Source: Micromonospora sp. LH3U1
Lineage (GTDB): Bacteria > Actinomycetota > Actinomycetes > Mycobacteriales > Micromonosporaceae
Reading direction: 5' to 3'
Length of the DNA: 64,000 bases
NCBI RefSeq assembly: GCF_028475105.1
Contig: NZ_CP116936.1
Coordinates: 2,356,001 to 2,420,000 of the forward strand
Positions 8,756-16,330 of this stretch are shown in pieces; within the stretch, counting starts at the first letter, position 1; each line of letters opens with the position of its first letter. Below the pieces are notes generated by a model that was given only the letters and a program-made list of their open reading frames with translations, searched no databases and was not told where the DNA came from. The translations under genes and the position numbers were made by a program.

Positions 8756-9609
8756 GCCTTCTCCCCCGTTCGGGTCAGGGCGCCGGACAGGGCCGTCGCC
8801 ATCCGTATTCCTTCCGACCAGGCCACCGGCCCGACCTCGGTCAACCGCAACGTCGGCCCGTCCACGACCGACCAGGAGAGGCTGCCGAGGGTCGCCTCGG
8901 AGTCCCAGTAGCTCTCGTCGAACCACATGGCGGCCTCGACCGTGCGGCCGGCCTCCCAGACCCGGCACTTGACCTGGGAGCCGGAGACCCGGAAGCCGAG
9001 CGTGGCGGCCCGGGCGGCCAGCCGGTTGGGGACCGTGGTGCCCTGGAAGTCGTTGATCGTGGTGTCCCGGTCCTTCAGGTTGGCCGGCCTGCCCCAGGTG
9101 TCCCGGTGCAATTGCTCGACCCGCTGGGTGACGTCCAGTTCGTCGGCGAACTCGCGCAGGTCCGCCAGATCGGGCACGCGCACCGGGTGGGGCAGCGTGG
9201 CGCTGGCCGGCGAGAGCCGGACGGTGTCCCCGTCGAGGTTGACCACCCGCAGGTCACCGGTGTCGGTGACGTCCCGCAGGAAGCCCGGCTCGGCCGGATC
9301 GTCCCCGAGCACCACCAGGTCGCGCAGCGCGCCCTGCCAGGCCGGGTCCGGCCAGACCCGGGCCAGCAGCCCGGTCGGCACCGGCAGCGAGGACACCACC
9401 CAGCCGTCGACCCGCGCCAGGCATTCGGCGCTGTGCCGATCCAGCCACTGGCTGAGCTGGCGCAACCGGTCCACCTCGGGGTCGTCGCGCAGCGACTTCG
9501 GGAGCGTCTTCAGTGGACGACCGCTGGCCCGTGAGCCGGTGGATCGGGCCGCCACCTTTCCGTCCACGAGAGAAACCTCGTAGGAGTCTCCGACCGCTAG
9601 CCAGCCCAT
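8752..9609 (-). CDS. DUF4132 domain protein (MolR/YehI-like C-terminal module)
   Basis: A 285-aa protein starting at ATG 9609, with GGAGGGC nine bases upstream. It opens the operon and its stop overlaps the GTG of the 1,676-aa gene. The sequence GRPLKTLPKSLRDDPEV, then the WLDRHSAECLARVDGWVVSS region, then a segment reading HPVRVPDLADLREF, follow the pattern of DUF4132, the module at the C-terminus of E. coli MolR (YehI). E. coli MolR is about 1,200 aa with an N-terminal WGR domain; here the DUF4132 module stands alone, so either the domain has been separated or the giant neighbour supplies the remainder. No enzyme activity is established for the family to my knowledge. Transcription probably starts in the gap 9610-9773. 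Confidence 0.72.
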   Translation of the reverse strand: MGWLAVGDSYEVSLVDGKVAARSTGSRASGRPLKTLPKSLRDDPEVDRLRQLSQWLDRHSAECLARVDGWVVSSLPVPTGLLARVWPDPAWQGALRDLVVLGDDPAEPGFLRDVTDTGDLRVVNLDGDTVRLSPASATLPHPVRVPDLADLREFADELDVTQRVEQLHRDTWGRPANLKDRDTTINDFQGTTVPNRLAARAATLGFRVSGSQVKCRVWEAGRTVEAAMWFDESYWDSEATLGSLSWSVVDGPTLRLTEVGPVAWSEGIRMATALSGALTRTGEKA

Positions 9610-9773
9610 CAGGATCGCCCTCCACAGTGGCAGGTCGGCCGGATTACATGGCGAATTGGCCGAGACTGATCAACGAGGGGGGACGCTAACAGTAGTGACC
9701 GACACGACAGGAACCCGTTGGCCGGGCGGCGGTGGGGCACGGTCCGCTGCGACGCCGGCGCGCACCCGCGCGC
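9610..9773. other. intergenic region upstream of the DUF4132 operon, downstream of glgB
   Basis: This 164-base gap must hold the promoter of the minus-strand DUF4132-giant-MoxR-DUF5682 operon. On the minus strand a TTAGCGT segment (around 9682-9690) could serve as a -10 element, with the GGAGGG ribosome site next to the ATG. It is also the region that trails glgB, whose stop lies at 9774. No strong hairpin terminator was seen, so some read-through from glgB into the operon is possible. These assignments are weak. Confidence 0.3.
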
Positions 9774-11879
9774 TCAGTTGCGGCGAAGCCAGATGACACC
9801 CAGTGGGGGGACCTGGAGGGCGGCGGAGGCGACCATTCCGTGCCATGGCACGTCCTCGGCGTGTACCGCCCCCATGTTGCCCACCCCGGACCCGCCGTAG
9901 TGCTGCGCGTCGGTGTTGAGCACCTCCTGCCACGTCCCGCCGGCCGGTAGGCCGATCCGGTAGTCATGCAGGGGCTGGGCGGAGAAGTTCGCCACGCACA
10001 CGAGCGTCGAACCGTCCGGGGCGATCCGGACGAACGACACGGCGTTGTTGGCGACGTCGTCGCCGGCGATCCAGCGGAACCCGGCCGGCTCGGTGTCCTG
10101 CGCCCAGAGCGCCGGGGTGTCCCGGTAGACCCGGTTGAGGTCACCGACCAGTCGCTGCACCCCGGCTCGGGCCGGGTCGTGCAGCAGGTACCAGTCGAGG
10201 CCGCGCTCCTCGCTCCACTCCCGGTCGTCGGCCAGCTCGGAGCCCATGAAGAGCAACTGCTTGCCCGGGTGCGCCCACATGTACGCCAGCAGCGCCCGCA
10301 CGTTCGCCAGCCGCTGCCAGGTGTCGCCGGGCATCTTGCCGGCCAGCGAGCCCTTGCCGTGCACCACCTCGTCGTGGCTGATCGGCAGCACGTAGTTCTC
10401 GCTCCAGGCGTACGCCAGGGAGAAGGTGAGCTGGTGGTGGTGGTGCTGGCGGTAGATCGGGTCCTTCGAGGTGTAGAGCAGGGTGTCGTGCATCCAGCCC
10501 ATGTTCCATTTGAAGCCGAAGCCCAGCCCGCCCTCGGCGGTGGAGCGGGTGACACCCGGCCAGGCGGTGGACTCCTCGGCGATCATGACGACCCCGGCGT
10601 GGTGCTTGTAGACGGTCGCGTTCACCTCCTGCATGAGCGCGAGGGCTTCCAGGTTCTCCCGACCGCCGTACTTGTTGGGGGACCACTGCCCGTGCTCACG
10701 GGAGTAGTCGAGGTAGAGCATCGAGGCGACGGCATCCACTCGCAGCCCGTCGACGTGGAACTGGTCGCACCAGTAGAGCGCGTTGGCGACCAGGAAGTTG
10801 CGCACCTCGTTGCGTCCGAAGTCGAACACGTACGTGCCCCAGTCGGGGTGCTCGCCGCGCTGCGGGTCGGGGTGCTCGTAGAGCGGGGTGCCGTCGAAGC
10901 GGGCGAGGGCCCATTCGTCCTTGGGGAAGTGCGCGGGGACCCAGTCCAGGAGTACGCCGATGCCGGCGGCGTGCAGCCGGTCCACCAGGTGTCGGAACTC
11001 GTCCGGGTCGCCGAACCGGGAGGTCGGCGCGTAGTAGCCGGTCACCTGGTAGCCCCAGGAACCGCCGAACGGGTGCTCCATCACCGGCAGGAACTCCACA
11101 TGCGTGAAGCTCAACTCGGTGACGTACGCGGTGAGCTGATCGGCCAACTCGCGGTAGCTCAGGCCGGGCCGCCACGAGCCGAGGTGCACCTCGTAGACGC
11201 TCATCGGCTCCTGGTGCGGCTGCCGTTCGGCCCGCCGGGCCAGCCAGTCCGCGTCGTTCCACCGGTAGGTCGAGTGGTGCACCACCGAGGCGGTGGCCGG
11301 CGGCACCTCGGCGTACGCGGCCAGGGGGTCGGCCTTGTCCCGCCACTGCCCGTCGGCGCCGAGGACGCGGTACTTGTAGCGGGCCCCGACCCGGGCGTTG
11401 GGGACGAACAGTTCCCACACTCCGCTGGAGCCGAGTGACCGCATCGGCCAGCCGTCGTCGGGCGACCAGCCGGTGAAGTCGCCGATCACCCGGACCCCCC
11501 GGGCGTTGGGCGCCCAGACGCTGAACGCGACGCCCTCGTCGAAGACCCGGGCGCCGAGCGCCTCCCACAGTCGCTCGTGGCGGCCCTCGCCGATCAGGTG
11601 CAGGTCCAGTTCGCCGAGGGTCGGCGGGTAGCGGTACGGGTCGTCGTGCGCTGTGCCATCGGCTTCCACCCGGTAGTCGAGGACCGGGCCCTCGACGGTG
11701 GTCTCGAAGACGCCCACGTCGTGCACCCGCTTCATCGGGTGCCGTTCGTCGCCGATCAGCAGCACCACGTCGCCGGCACCCCGGCGCAGCGTGCGGATCG
11801 TCGTCGACCCGTCGGCGGCGGGGTGCGCGCCGAGCAGCGCGTGCGGGTCGTGCGTCGCGCCGGTGATCAGCTGGTCCAT
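9774..11879 (-). CDS. glgB: 1,4-alpha-glucan branching enzyme GlgB
   Basis: A 701-aa GH13 enzyme of normal GlgB length that cuts alpha-1,4 glucan and rejoins it as alpha-1,6 branches. An N-terminal CBM48-type beta-sandwich (about 105-215: [20 protein letters not shown]) precedes the catalytic barrel. The nucleophile is D382 in [15 protein letters not shown], the acid/base is E435 in VMIAEEST, and the transition-state residue is D503 in [12 protein letters not shown]. The ATG at 11879 lies inside the 3' end of glgE, a 13-base overlap, so the two genes are translated as a pair. This matches the glgE-glgB order of mycobacteria, where GlgB branches the linear glucan made by GlgE. An extra N-terminal N1 module (residues 1-100) is present, as in other actinobacterial GlgB proteins. 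Confidence 0.97.
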   Translation of the reverse strand: MDQLITGATHDPHALLGAHPAADGSTTIRTLRRGAGDVVLLIGDERHPMKRVHDVGVFETTVEGPVLDYRVEADGTAHDDPYRYPPTLGELDLHLIGEGRHERLWEALGARVFDEGVAFSVWAPNARGVRVIGDFTGWSPDDGWPMRSLGSSGVWELFVPNARVGARYKYRVLGADGQWRDKADPLAAYAEVPPATASVVHHSTYRWNDADWLARRAERQPHQEPMSVYEVHLGSWRPGLSYRELADQLTAYVTELSFTHVEFLPVMEHPFGGSWGYQVTGYYAPTSRFGDPDEFRHLVDRLHAAGIGVLLDWVPAHFPKDEWALARFDGTPLYEHPDPQRGEHPDWGTYVFDFGRNEVRNFLVANALYWCDQFHVDGLRVDAVASMLYLDYSREHGQWSPNKYGGRENLEALALMQEVNATVYKHHAGVVMIAEESTAWPGVTRSTAEGGLGFGFKWNMGWMHDTLLYTSKDPIYRQHHHHQLTFSLAYAWSENYVLPISHDEVVHGKGSLAGKMPGDTWQRLANVRALLAYMWAHPGKQLLFMGSELADDREWSEERGLDWYLLHDPARAGVQRLVGDLNRVYRDTPALWAQDTEPAGFRWIAGDDVANNAVSFVRIAPDGSTLVCVANFSAQPLHDYRIGLPAGGTWQEVLNTDAQHYGGSGVGNMGAVHAEDVPWHGMVASAALQVPPLGVIWLRRN

Positions 11880-14032
11880 CGGGCGTCCTTCGGTGCGGCA
11901 TCGGTCGGTGCCGGGGCGGACCGGCCGGCGGCCGACCGGCGCGGAGGGGTCGGAACGGGGGCCGACCGGCGGGGCGGAGTCGGCACCGGGACGGTCGGCG
12001 CGGTGCCGCCGGAGAGGTCGTCCGGCACCTCGGCGACGGTGAGGTTCGCCGGCTCGGCGCCCGCCGGCTGCGGCTCGGTCGGCGGGGTCGGGCGGCGCAC
12101 GGTCAGTACGTGGGCCGGTTGCAGGTACGGGTCGAGCCGGACCGCGTTGCGCTGACCCCAGTCGTAGCTGGTGCCGGTGAGCTCGTCGTGCACGGTGAAC
12201 CGCTCGTGCCAGTCGAAGCCGAGCGCCGGCATGTCGAGGGTGGTGTTGCCCCACTGCACGATGCGCGGGTCGAACGAGCAGATCACGATGACGGTGTTGC
12301 CGGTCTCCGGGTCGTGCTTCGACCAGCAGAGCAACGCCGGGTTGTCGATCTCGTGGAAGCGCAGGTTGCGCAGCTGGTGCAGGGCCGGGTTGTCCCGGCG
12401 TACCCGGTTGAGGGTGGCCAGGAACGGGGCCAGCGAGCGGCCCTGGGCCTCGGCGCCGGCCCAGTCGCGGGGCCGCAGCTCGTACTTCTCGTTGTCCAGG
12501 TATTCCTCGGCGCCGGGCCGGGCCATGTGCTCGAACAGCTCGAAGCCGGCGTACAGGCCCCAGGAGGGGGAGAGCAGCGCGGCCAGCACCGCTCGGATCT
12601 TGAACATCGGCGGGCCGCCGTGCTGCAACGACTCGTGCAGGATGTCTGGCGTGTTCGGCCAGAAGTTGGGCCGCATGTAGTCGGCCGCCTCGATCAACTC
12701 CTCGCAGTACTCCCGCATCTCGGCGGCCGTCGTGCGCCAGGTGAAATAGGTGTACGACTGGGTAAAGCCGATCTTGCCGAGGCCGTGCATGATGGCCGGC
12801 CGGGTGAACGCCTCGGCCAGGAACAGCACGTCCGGGTCGACCTCCTTCACCTCGGCGATCAGCCAGTGCCAGAAGTCGAACGGCTTGGTGTGCGGGTTGT
12901 CCACCCGGAAGATCCGGACGCCCTCGCCGATCCAGTGCAGCACCACCCGCAGCACCTCGGCCCGGATGCCCTCCGGGTCGTTGTCGAAGTTGACCGGGTA
13001 GATGTCCTGGTACTTCTTCGGCGGGTTCTCCGCGTACGCGATGCTGCCGTCGGCCCGGGTGGTGAACCACTCCGGGTGCTCGGTGACCCAGGGGTGGTCC
13101 GGCGCGCACTGCAACGCCAGGTCCATCGCCACTTCCAGGCCCTGCGCCGCCGCCGCCTGAATGAAGGCCCGGAAGTCTGCCGGCGTACCCAGATCGGGGT
13201 GGATGGCGTCGTGGCCGCCCTCGGCGGCGCCGATCGCCCACGGCGAGCCCACGTCGGTCGGCCCGGCGGTGAGCGCGTTGTTGCGGCCCTTGCGGTTGAC
13301 CCGGCCGATCGGGTGGATCGGCGGCAGGTAGAGCACGTCGAAGCCCATCGCGGCCACGCCGGGCAGTCGCTCGGTGGCGGTGGCGAAGGTCCCGGATCGA
13401 TCACCCACCGCCCCTTCGGAGCGGGGGAAGAACTCGTACCAGGCCGAGTAGAGCGCCCGCTTGCGGTCAACCCAGAGGGAGTACGCGTCACCGGCGGTGA
13501 CCATTTCCCGCACCGGGTGCTCCCAGAGCAGGTCGGCCAGGGCCAGCGCCGGGTCGACCCGCTTCGGCAGCGGCAGGTCGGTGTCGACCAGCGCGGTGAG
13601 GGCGTCGGCGACCCGGGGCCGGTCGGCGGTCGGGACGAGGTCCCGGGCGGCGGCGAGCACCCGCGCGCCCTCGGCGAGGTCGTTGGCCAGGTCGGCAGAC
13701 CCCTGCCCAGCGGCGATCTTCTTGGTCACCGCGTTCTGCCAGGTCAGGTACGGGTCCTGGAAAGCCTCGACGGCGAAGGTCCAGGAGCCGACGGCGTCCG
13801 GTCGGATCGTGGCGTGCCAGCGGTCCTGGCCCGGCTCGCCGGGGCGCATCCGGGTGAACGGCCGTTGCTCGTCGTCCGGGCCGCTCCACACCACGTTGCA
13901 GCCCAGTGCGTCGTGCCCCTCCCGGTAGGCGCGCGCCGACACCGGAATCGGTTCGTCGACCACCGCCTTGGCCGGGTACCGCCCGCACGAGACGACGGGG
14001 GAGACGTCTTCGATCGGGAACCGTCCAGTCAC
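11867..14032 (-). CDS. glgE: alpha-1,4-glucan:maltose-1-phosphate maltosyltransferase GlgE
   Basis: A 721-aa GH13_3 enzyme that transfers maltosyl units from alpha-maltose-1-phosphate to the non-reducing end of alpha-1,4 glucan. The nucleophile is D378 in [18 protein letters not shown] and the acid/base is E407 in [11 protein letters not shown]. The N-terminal helical S-domain region is present (residues about 95-205), followed by [11 protein letters not shown] and the phosphate-site region around [10 protein letters not shown]. The GTG at 14032 has only a poor ribosome site but a TAGGTT element ends six bases upstream, which suggests a leaderless or very short leader transcript. The last 50 or so residues form a Pro/Ala/Arg/Ser-rich tail with a repeated VPTPPRRSA, absent from the compact mycobacterial enzyme. 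Operon partner: glgB. Confidence 0.97.
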   Translation of the reverse strand: MTGRFPIEDVSPVVSCGRYPAKAVVDEPIPVSARAYREGHDALGCNVVWSGPDDEQRPFTRMRPGEPGQDRWHATIRPDAVGSWTFAVEAFQDPYLTWQNAVTKKIAAGQGSADLANDLAEGARVLAAARDLVPTADRPRVADALTALVDTDLPLPKRVDPALALADLLWEHPVREMVTAGDAYSLWVDRKRALYSAWYEFFPRSEGAVGDRSGTFATATERLPGVAAMGFDVLYLPPIHPIGRVNRKGRNNALTAGPTDVGSPWAIGAAEGGHDAIHPDLGTPADFRAFIQAAAAQGLEVAMDLALQCAPDHPWVTEHPEWFTTRADGSIAYAENPPKKYQDIYPVNFDNDPEGIRAEVLRVVLHWIGEGVRIFRVDNPHTKPFDFWHWLIAEVKEVDPDVLFLAEAFTRPAIMHGLGKIGFTQSYTYFTWRTTAAEMREYCEELIEAADYMRPNFWPNTPDILHESLQHGGPPMFKIRAVLAALLSPSWGLYAGFELFEHMARPGAEEYLDNEKYELRPRDWAGAEAQGRSLAPFLATLNRVRRDNPALHQLRNLRFHEIDNPALLCWSKHDPETGNTVIVICSFDPRIVQWGNTTLDMPALGFDWHERFTVHDELTGTSYDWGQRNAVRLDPYLQPAHVLTVRRPTPPTEPQPAGAEPANLTVAEVPDDLSGGTAPTVPVPTPPRRSAPVPTPPRRSAAGRSAPAPTDAAPKDARWTS

Positions 14033-14038
14033 CCCGCC

Positions 14039-14044
14039 AACCTA
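14039..14044 (-). promoter_or_regulatory. putative -10 element of a leaderless glgE transcript
   Basis: On the minus strand TAGGTT ends six bases before the GTG of glgE. Transcription would then begin at or next to the start codon. This agrees with the lack of a good Shine-Dalgarno sequence in front of glgE. It is a sequence-pattern inference only. Confidence 0.4.
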
Positions 14045-14130
14045 CTGCGCGAGATCCGTTCGCGCGCGGCCAAGCATGCCTGTCAGTCCCTGGCACCCGG
14101 GGCCGCGAGCCAAGATCCGCGCGCCCCCGT

Positions 14131-14209
14131 CAAGATCCACACGTTTTCGGTGAAACCGTTGCTTCAGGGCCCGTCGAGACAGCAGTTTCACTGAAAGCGT
14201 GTGGATCTT
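14131..14209. repeat. long imperfect inverted repeat between the mini-GntR gene and glgE
   Basis: The left arm (14131-14156) begins CAAGATCCACACG and ends GTGAAAC. The right arm (14185-14209) is its reverse complement with two mismatches, beginning GTTTCACTGAAAG and ending GTGGATCTT. The arms are 25 bases and the 28-base spacer is GC-rich. A further copy of CAAGATCC occurs just outside at 14111-14118. The element sits downstream of the GntR stop and upstream of glgE, both on the minus strand, so it could act as a terminator for the first, a control region for the second, or be a dispersed REP/MITE-like element. Confidence 0.7.
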
Positions 14210-14234
14210 CGCGGTGCGGATGGCTTCGGCCGGT

Positions 14235-14462
14235 TCAGGCCGGCGGTTGCGGTGCCACGAACGAGCCCTTGCCCTGTCGGGTGACAATCCAGCCCCGCTC
14301 TTCGAGGATCCGCAGGGCGTATCGCACCGGCCAGGCGCTCGACTGGTACTGCTCGCCCATCTCCGCGATCGACGGCAGTTTGTCGCCCGGCTGCAATGTG
14401 CCAGCGCGGATCGAGGCCACGACGTCGGCAATGATCTGCTCGTACAGCGGTGCTTGCGGCAT
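14235..14462 (-). CDS. minimal GntR-family winged-helix regulator
   Basis: A 75-aa protein starting at ATG 14462 with a GAGAGGTGG ribosome site. The whole protein is one GntR winged helix: PLYEQIIADVVASIRAGTL, then GDKLPSIAEMGEQY, then the wing RILEERGWIVTRQGKGSFV. There is no effector-binding or oligomerisation domain, so it resembles the DNA-binding part of the YtrA/HutC families on its own. It is transcribed divergently from the small membrane peptide and XRE gene. A perfect 15-base palindrome fills the spacer of the opposing promoter (14536-14550) and is a candidate binding site. It would probably act as a constitutive or partner-dependent repressor. Identity of the fold is secure; its target is inference. 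Confidence 0.88.
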   Translation of the reverse strand: MPQAPLYEQIIADVVASIRAGTLQPGDKLPSIAEMGEQYQSSAWPVRYALRILEERGWIVTRQGKGSFVAPQPPA

Positions 14463-14527
14463 GGTGGCGCCACCTCTCGTCAGCGCTCCGATCTTCGCAT
14501 CCGCAGCGACATGCCGTGCATGCTCTG

Positions 14528-14556
14528 TTGACTGTGAAGGCAGTGCCTTCTAAGTT
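14528..14556 (+). promoter_or_regulatory. sigma-70-like promoter with an operator palindrome in its spacer
   Basis: TTGACT (14528-14533) and TAAGTT (14551-14556) are separated by exactly 17 bases, a near-consensus housekeeping promoter facing the small peptide and XRE genes. The spacer contains a perfect 15-base palindrome, GAAGGCA-G-TGCCTTC (14536-14550), ending against the -10 element. A protein bound there would block RNA polymerase. The divergently encoded mini-GntR and the downstream XRE protein are the obvious candidates. Confidence 0.72.
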
Positions 14557-14683
14557 GGATGGCGGCAGGGATCCTCTCGTCAGCAGCGGAGTGTCCCGAG
14601 CCGCCGGGCGGGGAGGCGCGAGCGGTTCCTCGTGCCACCCGCCTGAGCTGCACCTCCCTCTAACCGCCAAGTCGATCACCCAC

Positions 14684-14690
14684 AAGGAGG
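14684..14690 (+). promoter_or_regulatory. strong ribosome-binding site that fixes a TTG start
   Basis: AAGGAGG is followed by five bases and then TTG at 14696. No ATG or GTG lies at a suitable distance. The site therefore decides the start of the 65-aa peptide. Confidence 0.75.
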
Positions 14691-14695
14691 CAGAG

Positions 14696-14893
14696 TTGGA
14701 CGAGCGTCCGTCGGATGGGCCACTGCCGCCCGCGTACCCGATTGCCAATGGGCGGCCTCCGCACCCGGACGGAGATCGGGTGCCGTGTCCGCCGATCCCG
14801 GCGCGGGCGCCGCTCAGTCGGCGGCAGTACGCCTACGGCCTCACGGTCGCGGTGGTCGTACTCGTGCTGCTCGTGGTGGGGATCCTGCGGTGA
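14696..14893 (+). CDS. 65-aa proline-rich tail-anchored small protein
   Basis: The TTG at 14696 is preceded by AAGGAGG with five-base spacing. The 65-residue product starts with an acidic and proline-rich cytoplasmic-looking part (residues 1-44, including PLPPAYPIANG and RVPCPPIPARAPLS). It ends with a single hydrophobic helix at about 46-64 (YGLTVAVVVLVLLVVGIL) and a terminal arginine, so it should be tail-anchored in the membrane. The XRE regulator begins 17 bases after its stop, so the two share the promoter at 14528-14556. Similar small proteins next to XRE regulators are common in mycelial actinobacteria, but I know of no function. Codon use and third-position GC fit a real gene. Confidence 0.65.
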   Translation: MDERPSDGPLPPAYPIANGRPPHPDGDRVPCPPIPARAPLSRRQYAYGLTVAVVVLVLLVVGILR

Positions 14894-14909
14894 CCGGGAC
14901 GGGCCGGCG

Positions 14910-16256
14910 GTGAACGAGCTGCCGGTGGGTCGCCGGGTCGCCCAGTGGCGGGTGCGGCGGAACATGACGCAGCAGCAGTTCGCGGACCGCCTCGGCAAGT
15001 CGAAGAGCTGGGTGGACAAGGTCGAGCGCGGGGTACGCCGGCTGGAGCGGGTGTCCAACCTCCGGGAGATCGCGGACGCGCTCCGCATCGATGTGGAGGT
15101 CCTGCTGACTGCCCGACCCGTGCGGTCGGATCCCGTCGCCGCCGGGGTGGACGGGATCCGGACGGCGCTGGCCCGGTACCACCTGCGGGGCTCGACCCGA
15201 CCGCCGCGCGTCGAAGAGTTACGTGCCCGGCTGGACCACGCCGAGCAGAGCTATCGGCACGCCCGGTACCCGGCGTTGCTCGCCGCGCTGCCCGGCCTGC
15301 TCGACGCCGCGCGTGAAGCACAGGCTGCTGGCCCCGGCCGGACGGACGCCTTGCTGGTGTCGGTGTACGGGCTGATCGCCCTGGTACTGGTGAAGGTCGG
15401 CCAGGGGGAGTTGGCCTGGCTGGCCGCCGATCGTGGGATGGCCGTCGCGCTCGCCACAGGCGACCCCCAGCTCGCCGCCGTTGCCACCGTCTCACTGAGC
15501 CAGGCCCTGCGGTCCCGTGGTCGGCGGCGATCCGCCCTGGATGCCGCGATCGTCGCGGCTGACGGCATCGAAGCGCCCCGGTCGGGCGGTGGGTTCGCGG
15601 CCAACTTGTCACTGCGCGGGACGCTGCTTCTCCAGGCCGCGCTTGCCGCCGCAGGCGGGGGAGACGAACGCCGCGCCCGCCAGTCGCTCGACCAGGCTGC
15701 GGAAATCGCGCGGGACGTCGGCTCAGACGGCGGCCGCGGGCTTGGCTGCGGGGCCGGTGGCGAGGGCTTTGGTGGCGGTGGCTTTGGTGGCGAGGGCTTT
15801 GGTGGCGCTGGCTTTGGTGGCGCTGGCTTTGGTGGCGCTGGCTTTGGTGGCGGTGGCTTTGGTGGCGCGGGCTTTGGTGGCAGGGGTTTCTGTGGCGGGG
15901 GTGTCGGCGGCGTGGGTTTTGGCCTGGCGGCGGTCGAGGCAGCCCGGGTGGTGGCCGAGGCGGCCCTTGGCGACGTCACCACGGCAACAGGCCGGCATGG
16001 GCGACTGGTGGTCGGCGACGAGTGGCGGTGGTTGCCGCCCGAGCACCGCGCCGCGTACCTCCTCGATGTGGCCCGTGCGTGCGCCCTGACCGGCGACATG
16101 CGCTGCGCGGGCCGGACGCTGCTCGACGCGGAACGCATGGCCCACAGCGAGGTGCACGACCGGCCGGCGGTACGGCGACTGGTCGCAGTCGTCTGGCGGT
16201 CCGCCGAAGCGCCCGCCGGCCTCGCCCAGCTCGCGGCCGCCCTGCACGTTGCCTGA
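14910..16256 (+). CDS. XRE-family regulator with C-terminal helical sensor region and GFGGx repeat
   Basis: A 448-aa protein starting at GTG 14910. The N-terminal helix-turn-helix (residues about 4-66) reads GRRVAQWRVRRNMTQQQFADR, then LGKSKSWVDKVERGVRR. The rest is an alanine-rich helical-repeat region with LLVSVYGLIALVLVKVGQGE and ACALTGDMRCAGRTLLDAERM, resembling the TPR-like sensor of other actinobacterial XRE proteins. This region is broken at residues 286-338 by eight perfect GFGGx pentapeptides plus degenerate copies, after which helical sequence resumes (GLAAVEAARVVAEAALGDV). The insert has kept the frame. It is co-transcribed with the 65-aa membrane peptide. A role as regulator of its own promoter, or partner of the mini-GntR, is inferred. 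Confidence 0.85.
   Translation: MNELPVGRRVAQWRVRRNMTQQQFADRLGKSKSWVDKVERGVRRLERVSNLREIADALRIDVEVLLTARPVRSDPVAAGVDGIRTALARYHLRGSTRPPRVEELRARLDHAEQSYRHARYPALLAALPGLLDAAREAQAAGPGRTDALLVSVYGLIALVLVKVGQGELAWLAADRGMAVALATGDPQLAAVATVSLSQALRSRGRRRSALDAAIVAADGIEAPRSGGGFAANLSLRGTLLLQAALAAAGGGDERRARQSLDQAAEIARDVGSDGGRGLGCGAGGEGFGGGGFGGEGFGGAGFGGAGFGGAGFGGGGFGGAGFGGRGFCGGGVGGVGFGLAAVEAARVVAEAALGDVTTATGRHGRLVVGDEWRWLPPEHRAAYLLDVARACALTGDMRCAGRTLLDAERMAHSEVHDRPAVRRLVAVVWRSAEAPAGLAQLAAALHVA
15765..15923 (+). repeat. 15-bp minisatellite encoding GFGGx repeats
   Basis: The unit GGCTTTGGTGGCGNN is repeated eight times without loss of frame (15765-15884), followed by degenerate copies to about 15923. The variable fifth codon encodes G, E, A or R. 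The array lies inside the XRE regulator gene. It is also open in other frames, giving ALVAx-like and ATKAx-like repeats, which is a consequence of the 15-base period. Such arrays expand and contract by slippage or recombination, so strain-to-strain length variation is expected. Confidence 0.92.
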
Positions 16257-16284
16257 CCCACGTCGCCTGACCCACGTCGCCTGA
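16251..16284. repeat. short 14-bp tandem repeat over the XRE stop codon
   Basis: GCCTGACCCACGTC occurs twice in direct tandem (16251-16264 and 16265-16278), followed by a partial third copy GCCTGA. The first copy contains the TGA stop of the XRE gene. Further copies of the stop follow in the repeats. It lies in the 74-base convergent gap before the HNH gene, where no clear terminator hairpin was seen. Confidence 0.7.
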
Positions 16285-16330
16285 GCGGCGTTGGCGTGGT
16301 GGGTGTCGCCTGACTTCGATCACGGGAGCG

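Noticed and set aside
6560..8911. 783-codon plus-strand reading frame
   Set aside because: It is antisense to the 1,676-aa gene, which has a coupled start and good ribosome site. The plus-strand product is His/Gln/Arg/Gly-rich low-complexity sequence.
1..9609. Region 1 as a magnesium-chelatase or CO-dehydrogenase maturation operon
   Set aside because: The MoxR-type ATPase alone could suggest this, but no chelatase subunit, CoxD/E-type VWA protein or molybdenum hydroxylase gene is present in the window.
15765..15923. Repeat array considered as a CRISPR array
   Set aside because: The units are 15 bases with no unique spacers, are in frame inside a gene, and there are no cas genes.
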